A stretch of 38,619 nt of DNA from Deltaproteobacteria bacterium (lineage in GTDB: Bacteria; Desulfobacterota; GWC2-55-46), in the NCBI GenBank assembly GCA_016213015.1, contig JACRCE010000040.1:1-38619 (forward strand), given 5' to 3'. The translations under genes and the position numbers were made by a program. The notes below the pieces were generated by a model. That model searched no databases, had not been told where the DNA came from, and worked only from the letters and a program-made list of their open reading frames with translations. Numbering within the stretch: position 1 is the first letter of the stretch; every line of letters starts with the position of its first letter. Below are positions 24,045 through 31,328 of this stretch, piece by piece.

Positions 24045-24959
24045 GTGGAATACGTTCTTTTGGGCATCGCCATTATCGTGGTTATCGGCATAATCAGGGG
24101 CGTTCGCGTAGTCCCTCAGCAGAGCGCCTTTATCGTCGAGCGCCTCGGTCAGTTCAACAGGACGGCTTACGCGGGCGTTACATATATAATCCCGTTCGTT
24201 GATACCGTTGCCTACAGGCACTCGCTCAAGGAGCAGGCCGTGGACATCCCTGAGCAGATATGCATCACGCGGGACAACGTGCAGGTCGGCGTAGACGGCG
24301 TGATATTCACGCAGGTGGTTGACGCGAGGATGGCCTCTTACGGCATCAGTAGTTTCATATTCGCCATTACCCAGCTTGCCCAGACCACCATGCGAAGCGA
24401 GATGGGCAAGATAGACCTTGACAAGACCTTTGAGGAGAGGACGCTGATAAACGCGGCCATCGTCAGCGCCATCAACGAGGCGGCCAAGCTCTGGGGCGTG
24501 AAGATATTGAGATATGAGATAAAGAACATAGTGCCTCCCAAGACCGTTCTCCTCGCGATGGAAAAACAGATGCAGGCGGAAAGGGAGAGGCGCGCCGTGA
24601 TACTCCAGTCAGAGGGTGAAAAGCAGTCCGCCATAAACGTGGCCGAGGGCCAGAAGCAGAAGGTGGTGCTCGAATCCGAGGCGCTTCGTGAGAAGCAGAT
24701 AAACGAGGCCACCGGACAGGCCGCGGCCATACGCGCAATCGCCACGGCCACGGCCGACGGTCTGAAGGCCGTTGCCGCCGCGACAAAGGCCGATGGCGGC
24801 ATGGAGGCCGTTCAGCTAAGGGTAGCCGAGAAGCTCGTGGAGCAGTTCGGCCATCTTGCAAAGCAGAACAACACGCTCATACTGCCGGCGAACTTCGGCG
24901 ACATATCCTCTCTCATCGCCACGGCAATGACGGTCGTTAAACAACAACAGGTGAAGTAG
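24045..24959 (+). CDS. qmcA: SPFH/stomatin (paraslipin, QmcA-like)
   Basis: A 304-aa protein with one N-terminal membrane helix and an SPFH domain (VVPQQSAFIVERLGQFNRTA, GVTYIIPFVDTVAYRHSLKE, then VGVDGVIFTQVVD and the LRSEMGKIDLDKTFEERTLI-type block). A charged helical region follows, rich in Glu, Lys, Ala and Gln, with the ERERRAxILQSEGEKQSAI-type motif. This is the paraslipin subgroup that pairs with short NfeD proteins. GTG 24045 is the start because AAGGAGG (24030-24036) precedes it at good spacing. It likely forms large membrane-bound oligomers with the NfeD protein just upstream. Confidence 0.9.
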   Translation: MEYVLLGIAIIVVIGIIRGVRVVPQQSAFIVERLGQFNRTAYAGVTYIIPFVDTVAYRHSLKEQAVDIPEQICITRDNVQVGVDGVIFTQVVDARMASYGISSFIFAITQLAQTTMRSEMGKIDLDKTFEERTLINAAIVSAINEAAKLWGVKILRYEIKNIVPPKTVLLAMEKQMQAERERRAVILQSEGEKQSAINVAEGQKQKVVLESEALREKQINEATGQAAAIRAIATATADGLKAVAAATKADGGMEAVQLRVAEKLVEQFGHLAKQNNTLILPANFGDISSLIATAMTVVKQQQVK

Positions 24960-24971
24960 GCGGAGTAGGAA

Positions 24972-24992
24972 AGGGCGGGCAATGCCCGCCCT
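24972..24992. terminator. GC-rich hairpin after the SPFH gene
   Basis: AGGGCGGGCA (24972-24981) and TGCCCGCCCT (24983-24992) are a perfect 10-bp inverted repeat around one base. No T-run follows directly. It contains an ATG (24982) that would be an unlikely start codon because it would be locked in the stem. Confidence 0.55.
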
Positions 24993-25026
24993 GCAAACTG
25001 AGTTTTCGAGGAGCGTGGGGGCATAT

Positions 25027-25335
25027 TTGACAGATTTTTTTTTCAAAGTAAAAACGCCTCTTGATGTCGAGGTAAGTGTTACTGCCCTGTATTGGCGATA
25101 TTTCATTACCGTAAAGCATCCGGTAGTGGAAGGTAAAGAAGATGTCGTAACAGCCGTTTTGCGATGTCCCGACGTGATAAGGCGGAGTAAGATCGACAAA
25201 GAGGTTTTTCTTTATTACAGGTAATTGGATAGGCTGTATTGTGTAGTCGCAAAACACGCGGCATCGGATGGTTTCTTTATAACCGCTTATCCGTCGGATA
25301 AAATAAAGGAAGGTGAAATAATATGGACAAGGTAG
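25027..25335 (+). pseudogene. Toxin-like nuclease-fold ORF interrupted by one TAA
   Basis: The frame runs YWRYFITVKHPVVEGKEDVV..LRCPDVIRRSKIDKEVFLYYR and stops at TAA 25222-25224. It then continues in the same frame with LDRLYCVVAKHAASDGFFIT..YPSDKIKEGEIIW to TAG 25333-25335. The complete pattern is that of small proteins found immediately before DUF2283 genes (PBECR/DUF4258-like, RelE/barnase-like toxins). Reading through shows one nonsense change in an otherwise intact gene. TTG 25027 is preferred as start, after GGGGG at 25017-25021; an ATG at 24982 is buried in the hairpin. The end overlaps the next start by 13 bases, as in a two-gene unit. Toxicity is inferred only from architecture. Confidence 0.7.
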
Positions 25336-25535
25336 CCGTTCATTATCATACGGGAACCGACACGATGGACATCTGGTTTGCCGACCCTAAGGATGAGTTC
25401 TCATGCGAAGAGGCGGGGGAAGGCATTATCTTCAAGAAGAATAAGGATGGGAAGATAATAGGCATAGAGAAATTATACGTCAGCAAGACAGTCGGCATCG
25501 ACCAGCCTTTGCCTTTTGAGCTGATAGTTGCTTAA
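25323..25535 (+). CDS. DUF2283 protein, probable antitoxin
   Basis: A 70-aa protein that matches DUF2283: an opening VAVHYHTGTDTMDIWFADP, GEGIIFKKNKDGKIIGIEKL, and a final PLPFELIVA. The gene starts inside the end of the upstream toxin-like ORF (ATG 25323), the usual arrangement when the pair is one toxin-antitoxin-like module. The AAGGAAGGTG before it is an adequate ribosome-binding site. It is intact while its partner carries a nonsense codon, which suits loss of the toxin with retention of the antitoxin. The assignment as antitoxin is inference. Confidence 0.75.
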   Translation: MDKVAVHYHTGTDTMDIWFADPKDEFSCEEAGEGIIFKKNKDGKIIGIEKLYVSKTVGIDQPLPFELIVA

Positions 25536-25637
25536 GCGAGGCAGGACGGGTTCGGCAAAGCAGACCTTATCGGAAAGGCCGGCACGATGCGTAACGACGG
25601 TTATGAAAACATCTCAAAAAAAACAGGAGACAAGCGC

Positions 25638-26033
25638 ATGAAAACAATCTTTGCCGTAATATTTGCGTTCGTTTTGGCACTTGTCCACTTAGGTTCAGCC
25701 CATGCCGCAACGTCTATATCGGCGGCCGAGGCGTCGCTGTCCGCGTCAATGAACGGCCTCGTGCCGGAAGGCGTTGGGGACAAGTTCAAGGCGGACGGCA
25801 GCAAGGTCTACATGTACACCAAGGTCGTTGGCGGCGCGGCCGGCGATTCGATTAAGCATGCGTGGTATCACGGCGACAAAAAGGTGTTGGAGGTTGAGCT
25901 TGGTGTCAAAGGATCTTCACACAGGACGTACAGCAACAAGACCATCTACCCGGGCATGACCGGGTAGTGGCGGGTGGACGTGATTGCAAGCGACGGCACG
26001 GTGATAAAGACGTTGAACTTCACGGTCGAGTAG
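25638..26033 (+). pseudogene. DUF2914 exported protein interrupted by one TAG
   Basis: ATG 25638 follows AGGAG (25625-25629) and starts a signal peptide (..GSAHA). The mature part follows the DUF2914 pattern: GDSIKHAWYHGDKKVLEVEL, then SHRTYSNKTIYPGMTG. TAG at 25965-25967 then interrupts the frame. It continues directly with WRVDVIASDGTVIKTLNFTVE to a second TAG at 26031-26033, completing the normal family C-terminus, where TG(E/K)WRV is expected. One base change (GAG or AAG to TAG) accounts for it. Either the gene is newly inactivated, the base is a consensus error, or the stop is read through. DUF2914 proteins are periplasmic with unknown function. Confidence 0.75.
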
Positions 26034-26042
26034 CAGCGGTTT

Positions 26043-26077
26043 ACCTCGTTTTCAGAAGCTCTCCGGCTTGGGAATGA
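26043..26077. repeat. CAGAAGCTCTCC..GCTTGGG repeat, copy 1
   Basis: CTCGTTTTCAGAAGCTCTCC followed by GGCTTGGGAATGAG resembles 31000-31034 (CTCGCTTCCAGAAGCTCTCC, CGCTTGGGGGCGAG), so the same short repeat occurs in two unrelated intergenic gaps. Confidence 0.5.
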
Positions 26078-26092
26078 GCTTGCAGCTTGTAG

Positions 26093-26146
26093 GTTGGGTT
26101 AGCGAAGCCCCCGCTTTAAGCATGCGGGGGCAGGCAGTAACCCAAC
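26093..26146. repeat. Two-part hairpin between the DUF2914 and folE2 genes
   Basis: An outer stem GTTGGGTTA (26093-26101)/TAACCCAAC (26138-26146) encloses an inner stem GCCCCCGC (26107-26114)/GCGGGGGC (26124-26131). It lies between two converging genes and may serve as a bidirectional terminator. GTTGGGTTA-type hairpins are common interspersed repeats. Confidence 0.65.
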
Positions 26147-26159
26147 GTTCATGCCCACA

Positions 26160-26945
26160 CTATCCTCTACCCCTCTCCACGAACGCATACGCGCTGTGGT
26201 TGTGGATGGACTCCCAGTTTTCGGCCTCGACGCTAAACCATTTTATCTTTTTCATCCTGCCGAGGTTCATGGCCACCTCCCTGACGACGTCCTCTACGAA
26301 CATGGGGTTGTCGAATGACCTTTCCGTTACGTGCTTCTCGTCCACCCTCTTGAGGAGCGAATAGACCGGGCTGGACGCCGACGCCTCCACCGTTTTTATT
26401 ATGTCCTCTATCCAGACGAAGCCGGCCAAACGCATGGAGACCGTTACAAGCCCCCTCTGGTTATGCGCGCCCCTGTCGCTTATCTCCTTTGAGCACGGGC
26501 AGACCGTCAGGACCGGAACGCGCACGTCAACGACAAAGTCGCGCTCCGTGTGAAGCGTGCCCCTGTATGCACAACGATACTCCATAAGCCCCTTTGCCTT
26601 TGAAACCGGCGCGGCCTTTTCTATGAAATACGGAAACTCCACCTCAAGATGCGCGGTTGACGCATTGAAGCGTTTCTTCATCTTCTCAAGTATTATCGGA
26701 AAGTTATGAACCGTTATCTCGCGCCGGTGCTCGTTCAATATCTCGACGAACCTGCTCATGTGCGTACCCTTGAACTGATGCGGAAGGTCCACGTACATGT
26801 TGATCGAGGCCACGGTGTGCTGGAATTTGTTCTTCTTGTCGAGGACTATGATGGGATAGCTGACGCCCTTGACGCCGACCTTGTCTATGTCGATGCGTCT
26901 GAAGTCCGGGCCGGACTGTATGTCGCTCAGAGCCTTCTTACTCAT
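26160..26945 (-). CDS. folE2: GTP cyclohydrolase FolE2 (type IB)
   Basis: A 261-aa enzyme that converts GTP to 7,8-dihydroneopterin triphosphate, the first step toward folate and queuosine. Diagnostic blocks include GVKGVSYPI near the start, a MYVDLPHQFKGTHMSRF block, the active-site TVCPCSKEISDRGAHNQRG (catalytic Cys), and the C-terminal WESIHNHSAYA. Type IB enzymes use metals other than zinc and are often favoured when zinc is scarce. It is encoded on the minus strand directly after queD, overlapping it by eight bases (26938-26945), so the pair is one operon with queD first. Confidence 0.95.
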   Translation of the reverse strand: MSKKALSDIQSGPDFRRIDIDKVGVKGVSYPIIVLDKKNKFQHTVASINMYVDLPHQFKGTHMSRFVEILNEHRREITVHNFPIILEKMKKRFNASTAHLEVEFPYFIEKAAPVSKAKGLMEYRCAYRGTLHTERDFVVDVRVPVLTVCPCSKEISDRGAHNQRGLVTVSMRLAGFVWIEDIIKTVEASASSPVYSLLKRVDEKHVTERSFDNPMFVEDVVREVAMNLGRMKKIKWFSVEAENWESIHNHSAYAFVERGRG

Positions 26946-27306
26946 AATAGGCCGCGCCTGCGTTGTCCGACTCCCACACCAGCACCTTGGCGACGTTCAA
27001 CTTCCTTTCGGCAAGACGCTCTTTTAGCGTCAGGAATATGTGTCTTGAGATCAACTCGGCGGTCGGGTTTTGCTTGTCGAACGGCGGCGTTTCGTTGAGA
27101 TACTTGTGATCAAGCGAGGCGATTATCTCCTTCACGTGAGCCTTCAATTCCTTGAAGTCCATTACCATGCCGTCAGAGGCGCACCCCAAGGCCTTGATCG
27201 ACACCTCCACGCGCCAGTTGTGTCCGTGAAGGTTCTCGCACGCGCCGTTGTATTCGCGCAGATTATGCGCCGATGAGAATGATGTCAGTATGGTCAATTC
27301 AAACAT
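26938..27306 (-). CDS. queD: 6-carboxy-5,6,7,8-tetrahydropterin synthase QueD
   Basis: A 122-aa enzyme of the PTPS/QueD family, which turns dihydroneopterin triphosphate into 6-carboxytetrahydropterin in queuosine biosynthesis. The zinc-binding His residues are visible: H14 (SSAHNL) and H27/H29 in the C-x3-HGH motif (C23). DHKYLNE follows in the centre, and the C-terminal VWESDNA contains the family Glu. Pairing with folE2, rather than with folate genes, favours queuosine. QueC and QueE are not in this window. The divergent gene resB begins about 110 bp away. Confidence 0.93.
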   Translation of the reverse strand: MFELTILTSFSSAHNLREYNGACENLHGHNWRVEVSIKALGCASDGMVMDFKELKAHVKEIIASLDHKYLNETPPFDKQNPTAELISRHIFLTLKERLAERKLNVAKVLVWESDNAGAAYYE

Positions 27307-27416
27307 TTTTTCATTCTATCATAAAATTCAGACCGCGCCACAAGAAATCCCTTCATTCGATAGTCGCCTCCGTGGTACATTATATCTCCTTGAAATCGCG
27401 CGAAGGCATAGACGTA

Positions 27417-28457
27417 ATGAAACGGCTCTGGACTCTTCTTGTATCGTTAAAACTTACCATTGTCTTTACGGTCGTTATATGCGCCCTTGCAGTGTGGGGT
27501 TCTCTGCTCACCGTAAGGCATCCACAACTATACGGGCAAATGGACGAGGCCGTTCTGCTGCCGTTCCTTGCGCAAGAGGGCGCCAGGATGTCGGTTCACG
27601 CCTTCTGGATTATCGCGCTCATAGTCATAATGGCCGGCTTTGCCATGCACCTTGTGTTCTGCACCGCTGACAAGGTCTATTCAATCCTGAAAAACAGTCT
27701 GCCTTGGCGCTCCTTCCTGCCGCACGTCGTGCATATCGGCTTTCTTGCAGCTCTCCTTGGACACCTCGTCGGGAGCGTCTGGGGCTTCAGGAGTCAAGGG
27801 AACATCATCATGCAAGGTCAGGCTTATCCCGTGCCCAATGCCAAAGGACTCTACATGCGGCTTGACGACGTGGAGGTAAAGACATCAGGGAAGGGCAACA
27901 TGGAATATCTCAGGTCAAGGGTAACGCTCCTTGACGAGGGTAAGGAGATAGTTACAAAGGACATAGAGATAAACAACCCTCTCATATACAAAGGCATCGC
28001 CTTCTATCACGTTGATCATGGCGCTGCCACGACCGGACTCGTGCTTGACGTTGACGGGGCAAGGGTTGACGCGACGCTTGGGGGCGTTTTCAAAACTCCT
28101 GACAAGGCAACGCTCGCGCTAGGAGCCGTGTTCCCGGACTTCGACGTAGACTCGGGCGGACAAGCGTATTCCCGCTCGAACGAATACCGCAACACGCATG
28201 TAGAGATAATGTCGAGCGACGGAGGGGTGGCGTATCTTGCGCTTTCAAGGCCGGGCGCGGAGGCAAGGCTCGGAAAAAGGCGTATAAGGCTTGTGGACTA
28301 CATATCCAGCCGGTTCGCGGTCTATACGATAAACAAAGACCCGGGCATCTGGCTTATAATCATCGGCTCAACGTTGCTTGTCGGCGGCTCGGCAACGTTG
28401 CTCTTTGCAAGGGGAGAGAAAAACGAACTGGTGAGTCGGGAACAGTCGGGAAACTAA
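27417..28457 (+). CDS. ResB/CcsB-type cytochrome c biogenesis protein
   Basis: A 346-aa membrane protein. The start MKRLWTLLVSLKLTIVFTVV and the LAVWGSLLTV region form the first helix typical of ResB. A His-rich central membrane region follows (LPHVVHIGFLAALLGHLVGSVWGF). Then comes a periplasmic beta-rich domain with NNPLIYKGIAFYHVDHG, and a last helix (GIWLIIIGSTLLVGGSATLLF). ResB works with CcsA/ResC to deliver and attach haem to apocytochrome c. CcsA does not follow; a Ca2+/cation exchanger gene does. The protein is shorter than typical ResB. ATG 27417 removes an unrelated upstream extension. Confidence 0.85.
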   Translation: MKRLWTLLVSLKLTIVFTVVICALAVWGSLLTVRHPQLYGQMDEAVLLPFLAQEGARMSVHAFWIIALIVIMAGFAMHLVFCTADKVYSILKNSLPWRSFLPHVVHIGFLAALLGHLVGSVWGFRSQGNIIMQGQAYPVPNAKGLYMRLDDVEVKTSGKGNMEYLRSRVTLLDEGKEIVTKDIEINNPLIYKGIAFYHVDHGAATTGLVLDVDGARVDATLGGVFKTPDKATLALGAVFPDFDVDSGGQAYSRSNEYRNTHVEIMSSDGGVAYLALSRPGAEARLGKRRIRLVDYISSRFAVYTINKDPGIWLIIIGSTLLVGGSATLLFARGEKNELVSREQSGN

Positions 28458-28468
28458 AGGAGCAACAA

Positions 28469-29488
28469 TTGGCCTACGAACTACTTACGCTCGCCTTTTA
28501 CCTTGTCGTCATAGTAGCGGCAAGCGAGATATTCACCAACGCGGTCGAGACGCTCGGCGCAAGGCTCAAATTCTCGGAAGGCGTTACCGGCTCTCTCTTT
28601 GCCGCCGTGGGCACTGCCCTGCCCGAGACCATGGTGCCGCTCGTGGCGATATTCGCGGGCAACTCGGCCAAGATGAGCGAGGAGGTCGGCGTCGGCGCGA
28701 TAATGGGGGCGCCGTTCATGCTCTCCACGCTTGCCATGTTTCTCATAGGCGTCGGGCTCTTGGTATTCAAAGGCTCAAGGGGAGGGGCTCCGTTCACGCC
28801 GGAAAAGACGGGATTCAAGCGGGACATGGAGTTTTTCCTCTTCGCCTTCACCTTCTCGTTCCTTGTCGCCTTTACGCCTTACGAGTACAGGCTCCTTCGC
28901 ATGTTCGTCTCTTTAGTGCTTGTCCTTACCTACTTTTATTACGTGATGGAGACGATAAAGGCAAGCGCTTCGCTCGTGGGCGAGGGGCATTCTACAGAGG
29001 AGTCCAAGCCGCTCTATCTGTCGAGGATATTCACGGAGCATCTTTTCTGGGTGCTCGTTCAACTGCTCGTCGCGCTCGGCCTTATCGTCATCGGGGCAAA
29101 GGGCTTTGTGCACGGGGTAGAGCGCCTTGCCGAGGTGGTCGGCATCCCGGTCATAGCGTTATCCCTCCTCATCGTGCCTGTTGCCACCGAACTGCCTGAA
29201 AAGATAAACAGCCTCCTGTGGACAAGGAACGGTAAGGACACGCTCGCCGCGGGGAATATCACCGGCGCAATGGTTTTTCAAGGGAGCCTCCTGCCTGCGA
29301 TCGGCATCTTTCTTACGCCGTGGACCATAAACCTTACCGTGCTTGCAAGCGGACTCCTTACCATAGTTGCAGGCGCATGGCTTTACTACCTTGCGTTGAG
29401 GGGCAAAGGCATTACAACGAGACTGCTTATGGTCAATGGCCTATGCTATTTAACGTTTTTAGTTATAGCATTCTATATGATGCTATAA
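28469..29488 (+). CDS. Sodium/calcium exchanger-family antiporter
   Basis: A 339-aa inner-membrane protein with about ten hydrophobic segments in two halves. It shows the paired alpha repeats of the CaCA superfamily: GTALPETMVP in the first half and PVATELPEKINS in the second, each with the conserved Glu used for ion binding. The two halves are joined by a loop around FTPEKTGFKRD. It should exchange a cation such as Ca2+ for Na+ or H+. TTG 28469 is the start, preceded by AAGGAG. The spacing to resB (11 bp) suggests co-transcription, without obvious functional linkage. Confidence 0.85.
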   Translation: MAYELLTLAFYLVVIVAASEIFTNAVETLGARLKFSEGVTGSLFAAVGTALPETMVPLVAIFAGNSAKMSEEVGVGAIMGAPFMLSTLAMFLIGVGLLVFKGSRGGAPFTPEKTGFKRDMEFFLFAFTFSFLVAFTPYEYRLLRMFVSLVLVLTYFYYVMETIKASASLVGEGHSTEESKPLYLSRIFTEHLFWVLVQLLVALGLIVIGAKGFVHGVERLAEVVGIPVIALSLLIVPVATELPEKINSLLWTRNGKDTLAAGNITGAMVFQGSLLPAIGIFLTPWTINLTVLASGLLTIVAGAWLYYLALRGKGITTRLLMVNGLCYLTFLVIAFYMML

Positions 29489-29602
29489 GTGAGTAGCGGG
29501 TTAAGGCGCACCAAAAAATACATTAAAAACACCAAAAGGTGCAAATATGGAGAGGCGCTGATTGAAAAGATGCTCAACTCTTCGATTCTAAAGAGTTTAT
29601 TT

Positions 29603-29624
29603 ATATGGCACATTTTGTGCATAT
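29603..29624. promoter_or_regulatory. Operator-like palindrome upstream of the Lys/Ala/Pro-rich gene
   Basis: ATATGGCACA (29603-29612) and TGTGCATAT (29616-29624) form an inverted repeat around TTT in the A/T-rich region just upstream of the gene at 29667. It has the shape of a dimeric repressor site or a small hairpin. The rest of the 29489-29666 gap shows no gene. Confidence 0.4.
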
Positions 29625-29666
29625 GTATAGCTTAGTTTGCAAAATTTCTTATTAGGAGGCTTTTCA

Positions 29667-29945
29667 ATGAAGAGAATGTTCGTAGTAGCAGTTGCCATGA
29701 TGGCAACAGTGGCGTTCGGCACGATGACGCTTGCAACGGCAGAGGAAAAGGCCGCAGCCCCGGCACCGGCGGCAACAGCAGCACCGGCAAAGGCGCCGGA
29801 GGCGAAGAAGGAAGAGAGAAAGCCTGAAAAGAAGGCGGAAAAGAAGAAGAAGAAGGCCGCAAAGAAGGAAGAAGCAAAGAAGAACCCATGCGCCGCAAAG
29901 CCGGCCACACCGGCAGCAGCACCAGCACCGGCACCGGCCAAGTAA
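29667..29945 (+). CDS. Lys/Ala/Pro-rich exported small protein
   Basis: A 92-aa protein starting at ATG 29667, ten bases after AGGAGG. Residues about 1-27 are a signal peptide (..TLATA). The rest is nearly all Ala, Pro, Lys and Glu: AAAPAPAATAAPAK-type segments, then EKKAEKKKKKAAKKEEAKK, a single Cys in NPCAAK, and a Pro/Ala tail. The low-complexity basic stretch resembles histone-H1-like or acid-shock-type proteins, but export would put it in the periplasm. I do not recognise a family. It is followed by a strong terminator at 29970, so it is a single-gene unit with its own promoter region. Confidence 0.75.
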   Translation: MKRMFVVAVAMMATVAFGTMTLATAEEKAAAPAPAATAAPAKAPEAKKEERKPEKKAEKKKKKAAKKEEAKKNPCAAKPATPAAAPAPAPAK

Positions 29946-29969
29946 TCAGAGACGACAAGGCAAACGCGC

Positions 29970-30015
29970 AAAAGGCATCGCAGGCATATATCGCCTGCGA
30001 TGCCTTTTGTTTTTC
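29970..30015. terminator. Strong intrinsic terminator
   Basis: AAAAGGCATCGCAGGC (29970-29985) pairs perfectly over 16 bp with GCCTGCGATGCCTTTT (29993-30008), followed by GTTTTT. The A-run on the left side also makes it usable for the converging EamA gene on the minus strand. Confidence 0.9.
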
Positions 30016-30026
30016 AGCAGGCTTTT

Positions 30027-30935
30027 TTAGTCCCTCTCCGCCAGTCCAGCGTCTGTAACGCTCTCCTTTTGAAGCGATATGGCAAGCACCCCCGCCATGA
30101 CAAGCGTCATGCCTATTGCCTGTATCGCGTCAATGGTTTCTCCAAGGATGAGATAGGCAAGGATCACGGTAGAGACAGGGCCTATCATGCCGGCAACCGC
30201 GGCGCGTCTTGCGCCTATCCTTTTGATGCACATTGCCGTGGCCAGCACCGGAATAAACGTGCAGGCAACGGCCATTATCAAAATCAGCCACCATACGCCA
30301 TAAGAAGCAGGGATCGGCGCGCCTTCAAAGCCCCAAGCGCCGACAAAGGCAAAGGTAGCGGTTGTCGTGGTGTAGGCCGATATCCTGACGCTCGATACCC
30401 GTCTGCCGATGGACTCGGTAATCAGATAGCTTACCGCGAATATCACGGCCGATATGAATACCAGCCCTGCGCCAAGAAGCTCAGATCGCCCCACGCCTTC
30501 ATGGAGCTTGAGCGTTATCGCAAGCCCGGCATAGATTATTGCGATTGAAGCCCAGAACCTTGCCCCTGCCTTTTCCTTGAAGAATATAAGCGTAAGTATC
30601 GCCACGATTGACGGATACACATACAGTATTATCCTTTCAAGCGATGCGTCAATGTACAAAAGACCGTAAAAATTGGCCATTGCCGCGCAAAAAAGGCCGA
30701 GAAATCCGCTCAATGCAAGGATTATCATATCCTTCGCGCCTACCCTTGGGCCCGGAAAAAAATACAGGGCAATCCAGAAAAGCGGCGCTGTAAGCAGAAA
30801 CCTCAAGGCAAGAAGCGTCTCAGGGTCTACCCCGTACCCGAACACAAGCTTTGCCAGTATGCTCTTTGCTGAAAACGCGACTGAGGCAATCACGGCAAGG
30901 GAATAACCGGCCGCTGAATTTTTGTTGTGTTGCAT
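30027..30935 (-). CDS. EamA-family (DMT superfamily) transporter
   Basis: A 302-aa inner-membrane protein with ten hydrophobic segments in two EamA repeats. Recognisable motifs include ALRFLLTAPLFW in the first repeat and the ANFYGLLYIDASLERIILYVYP helix pair. Near the end, GPVSTVILAYLILGETIDAI is the classic end-of-repeat motif. DMT carriers export or import small metabolites; the substrate is unknown. ATG 30935 is preferred to an upstream in-frame start at 30992, because GGGAGGA precedes it closely and the longer version would be encoded in the hairpin. Minus strand. Its leader holds the attenuator-like hairpin at 30956-30987. Confidence 0.87.
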   Translation of the reverse strand: MQHNKNSAAGYSLAVIASVAFSAKSILAKLVFGYGVDPETLLALRFLLTAPLFWIALYFFPGPRVGAKDMIILALSGFLGLFCAAMANFYGLLYIDASLERIILYVYPSIVAILTLIFFKEKAGARFWASIAIIYAGLAITLKLHEGVGRSELLGAGLVFISAVIFAVSYLITESIGRRVSSVRISAYTTTTATFAFVGAWGFEGAPIPASYGVWWLILIMAVACTFIPVLATAMCIKRIGARRAAVAGMIGPVSTVILAYLILGETIDAIQAIGMTLVMAGVLAISLQKESVTDAGLAERD

Positions 30936-30955
30936 ATTCCTCCCGCCTTGCCGCA

Positions 30956-30987
30956 ATAAAAAAGGGCTGTCTATCGAGAAGACAGCC
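30956..30987 (-). terminator. Attenuator-like hairpin and T-run upstream of the EamA gene
   Basis: Read on the minus strand, GGCTGTCT (30987-30980) pairs with AGACAGCC (30972-30965) and is followed by CTTTTTTATT. It lies only about 20 bases before the EamA start, so a full terminator would silence that gene unless an antiterminator forms. No gene upstream on this strand needs a terminator. No recognised riboswitch is seen in the short leader. Confidence 0.55.
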
Positions 30988-30999
30988 GTCAAACGTTTA

Positions 31000-31034
31000 A
31001 CTCGCTTCCAGAAGCTCTCCCGCTTGGGGGCGAG
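31000..31034. repeat. CAGAAGCTCTCC..GCTTGGG repeat, copy 2
   Basis: Matches the repeat at 26043-26077 closely over about 35 bp, with slightly different GC-rich ends. It lies in the leader of the EamA gene. Confidence 0.5.
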
Positions 31035-31082
31035 TGATGAATTTTACCCGTGTGCATGGATAAAGTCAAATTCAACGCGCAA

Positions 31083-31286
31083 TTAAGGAAGCTCTGATTT
31101 ATTTTCTTTTCTGTCATTGCGAGCCCAGCACCACTTTGGATTACGAAAGCATGTTGCTTGATAAATTTCCTCGTGCAACAAAGTGGTGCTGGGCGCGGCA
31201 ATCTCTAAGTTGTTGATTTCCTTGAAGACGGGATTGCTTCGCGGAGCGAGAATGACGGGTCGGCGAATAAATCAGAGCTTCCTTAA
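31083..31286. repeat. MITE-like element, copy 1 (21-bp terminal inverted repeats, TTAA ends)
   Basis: TTAAGGAAGCTCTGATTT.. at 31083-31103 is repeated exactly in inverted orientation at 31266-31286 (21 bp). The interior holds CATTGCGAG and CAATCTC/GATTGCTTCG words shared with copy 2 at 38475. A 70-bp B element (31124-31193) is inserted in it. The outer TTAA could be a target-site duplication. It ends 43 bp before the corrinoid-protein start codon. Confidence 0.85.
31124..31193. repeat. B element copy 3 (nested in the MITE-like element)
   Basis: The same 14-bp inverted ends (CCCAGCACCACTTT / AAAGTGGTGCTGGG) and nearly the same interior as copies 1 and 2. Relative to the MITE-like copy at 38475 it replaces a short C/G-rich stem. 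Confidence 0.9.
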
Positions 31287-31328
31287 GTACATATTGTTTC
31301 GGAGGCTTTTATCTGCTAAGATAGACGT

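Noticed and set aside
25027-26033. Stop-codon reassignment (TAA and TAG read as sense)
   Set aside because: TAA, TAG and TGA all end other intact genes throughout the window, so a changed genetic code is not supported; two local nonsense changes are simpler.
29731-30030. An Arg-rich frame in another phase of the Lys/Ala/Pro-rich gene
   Set aside because: It is the shifted reading of a repetitive Lys/Ala codon tract and lacks a ribosome-binding site.
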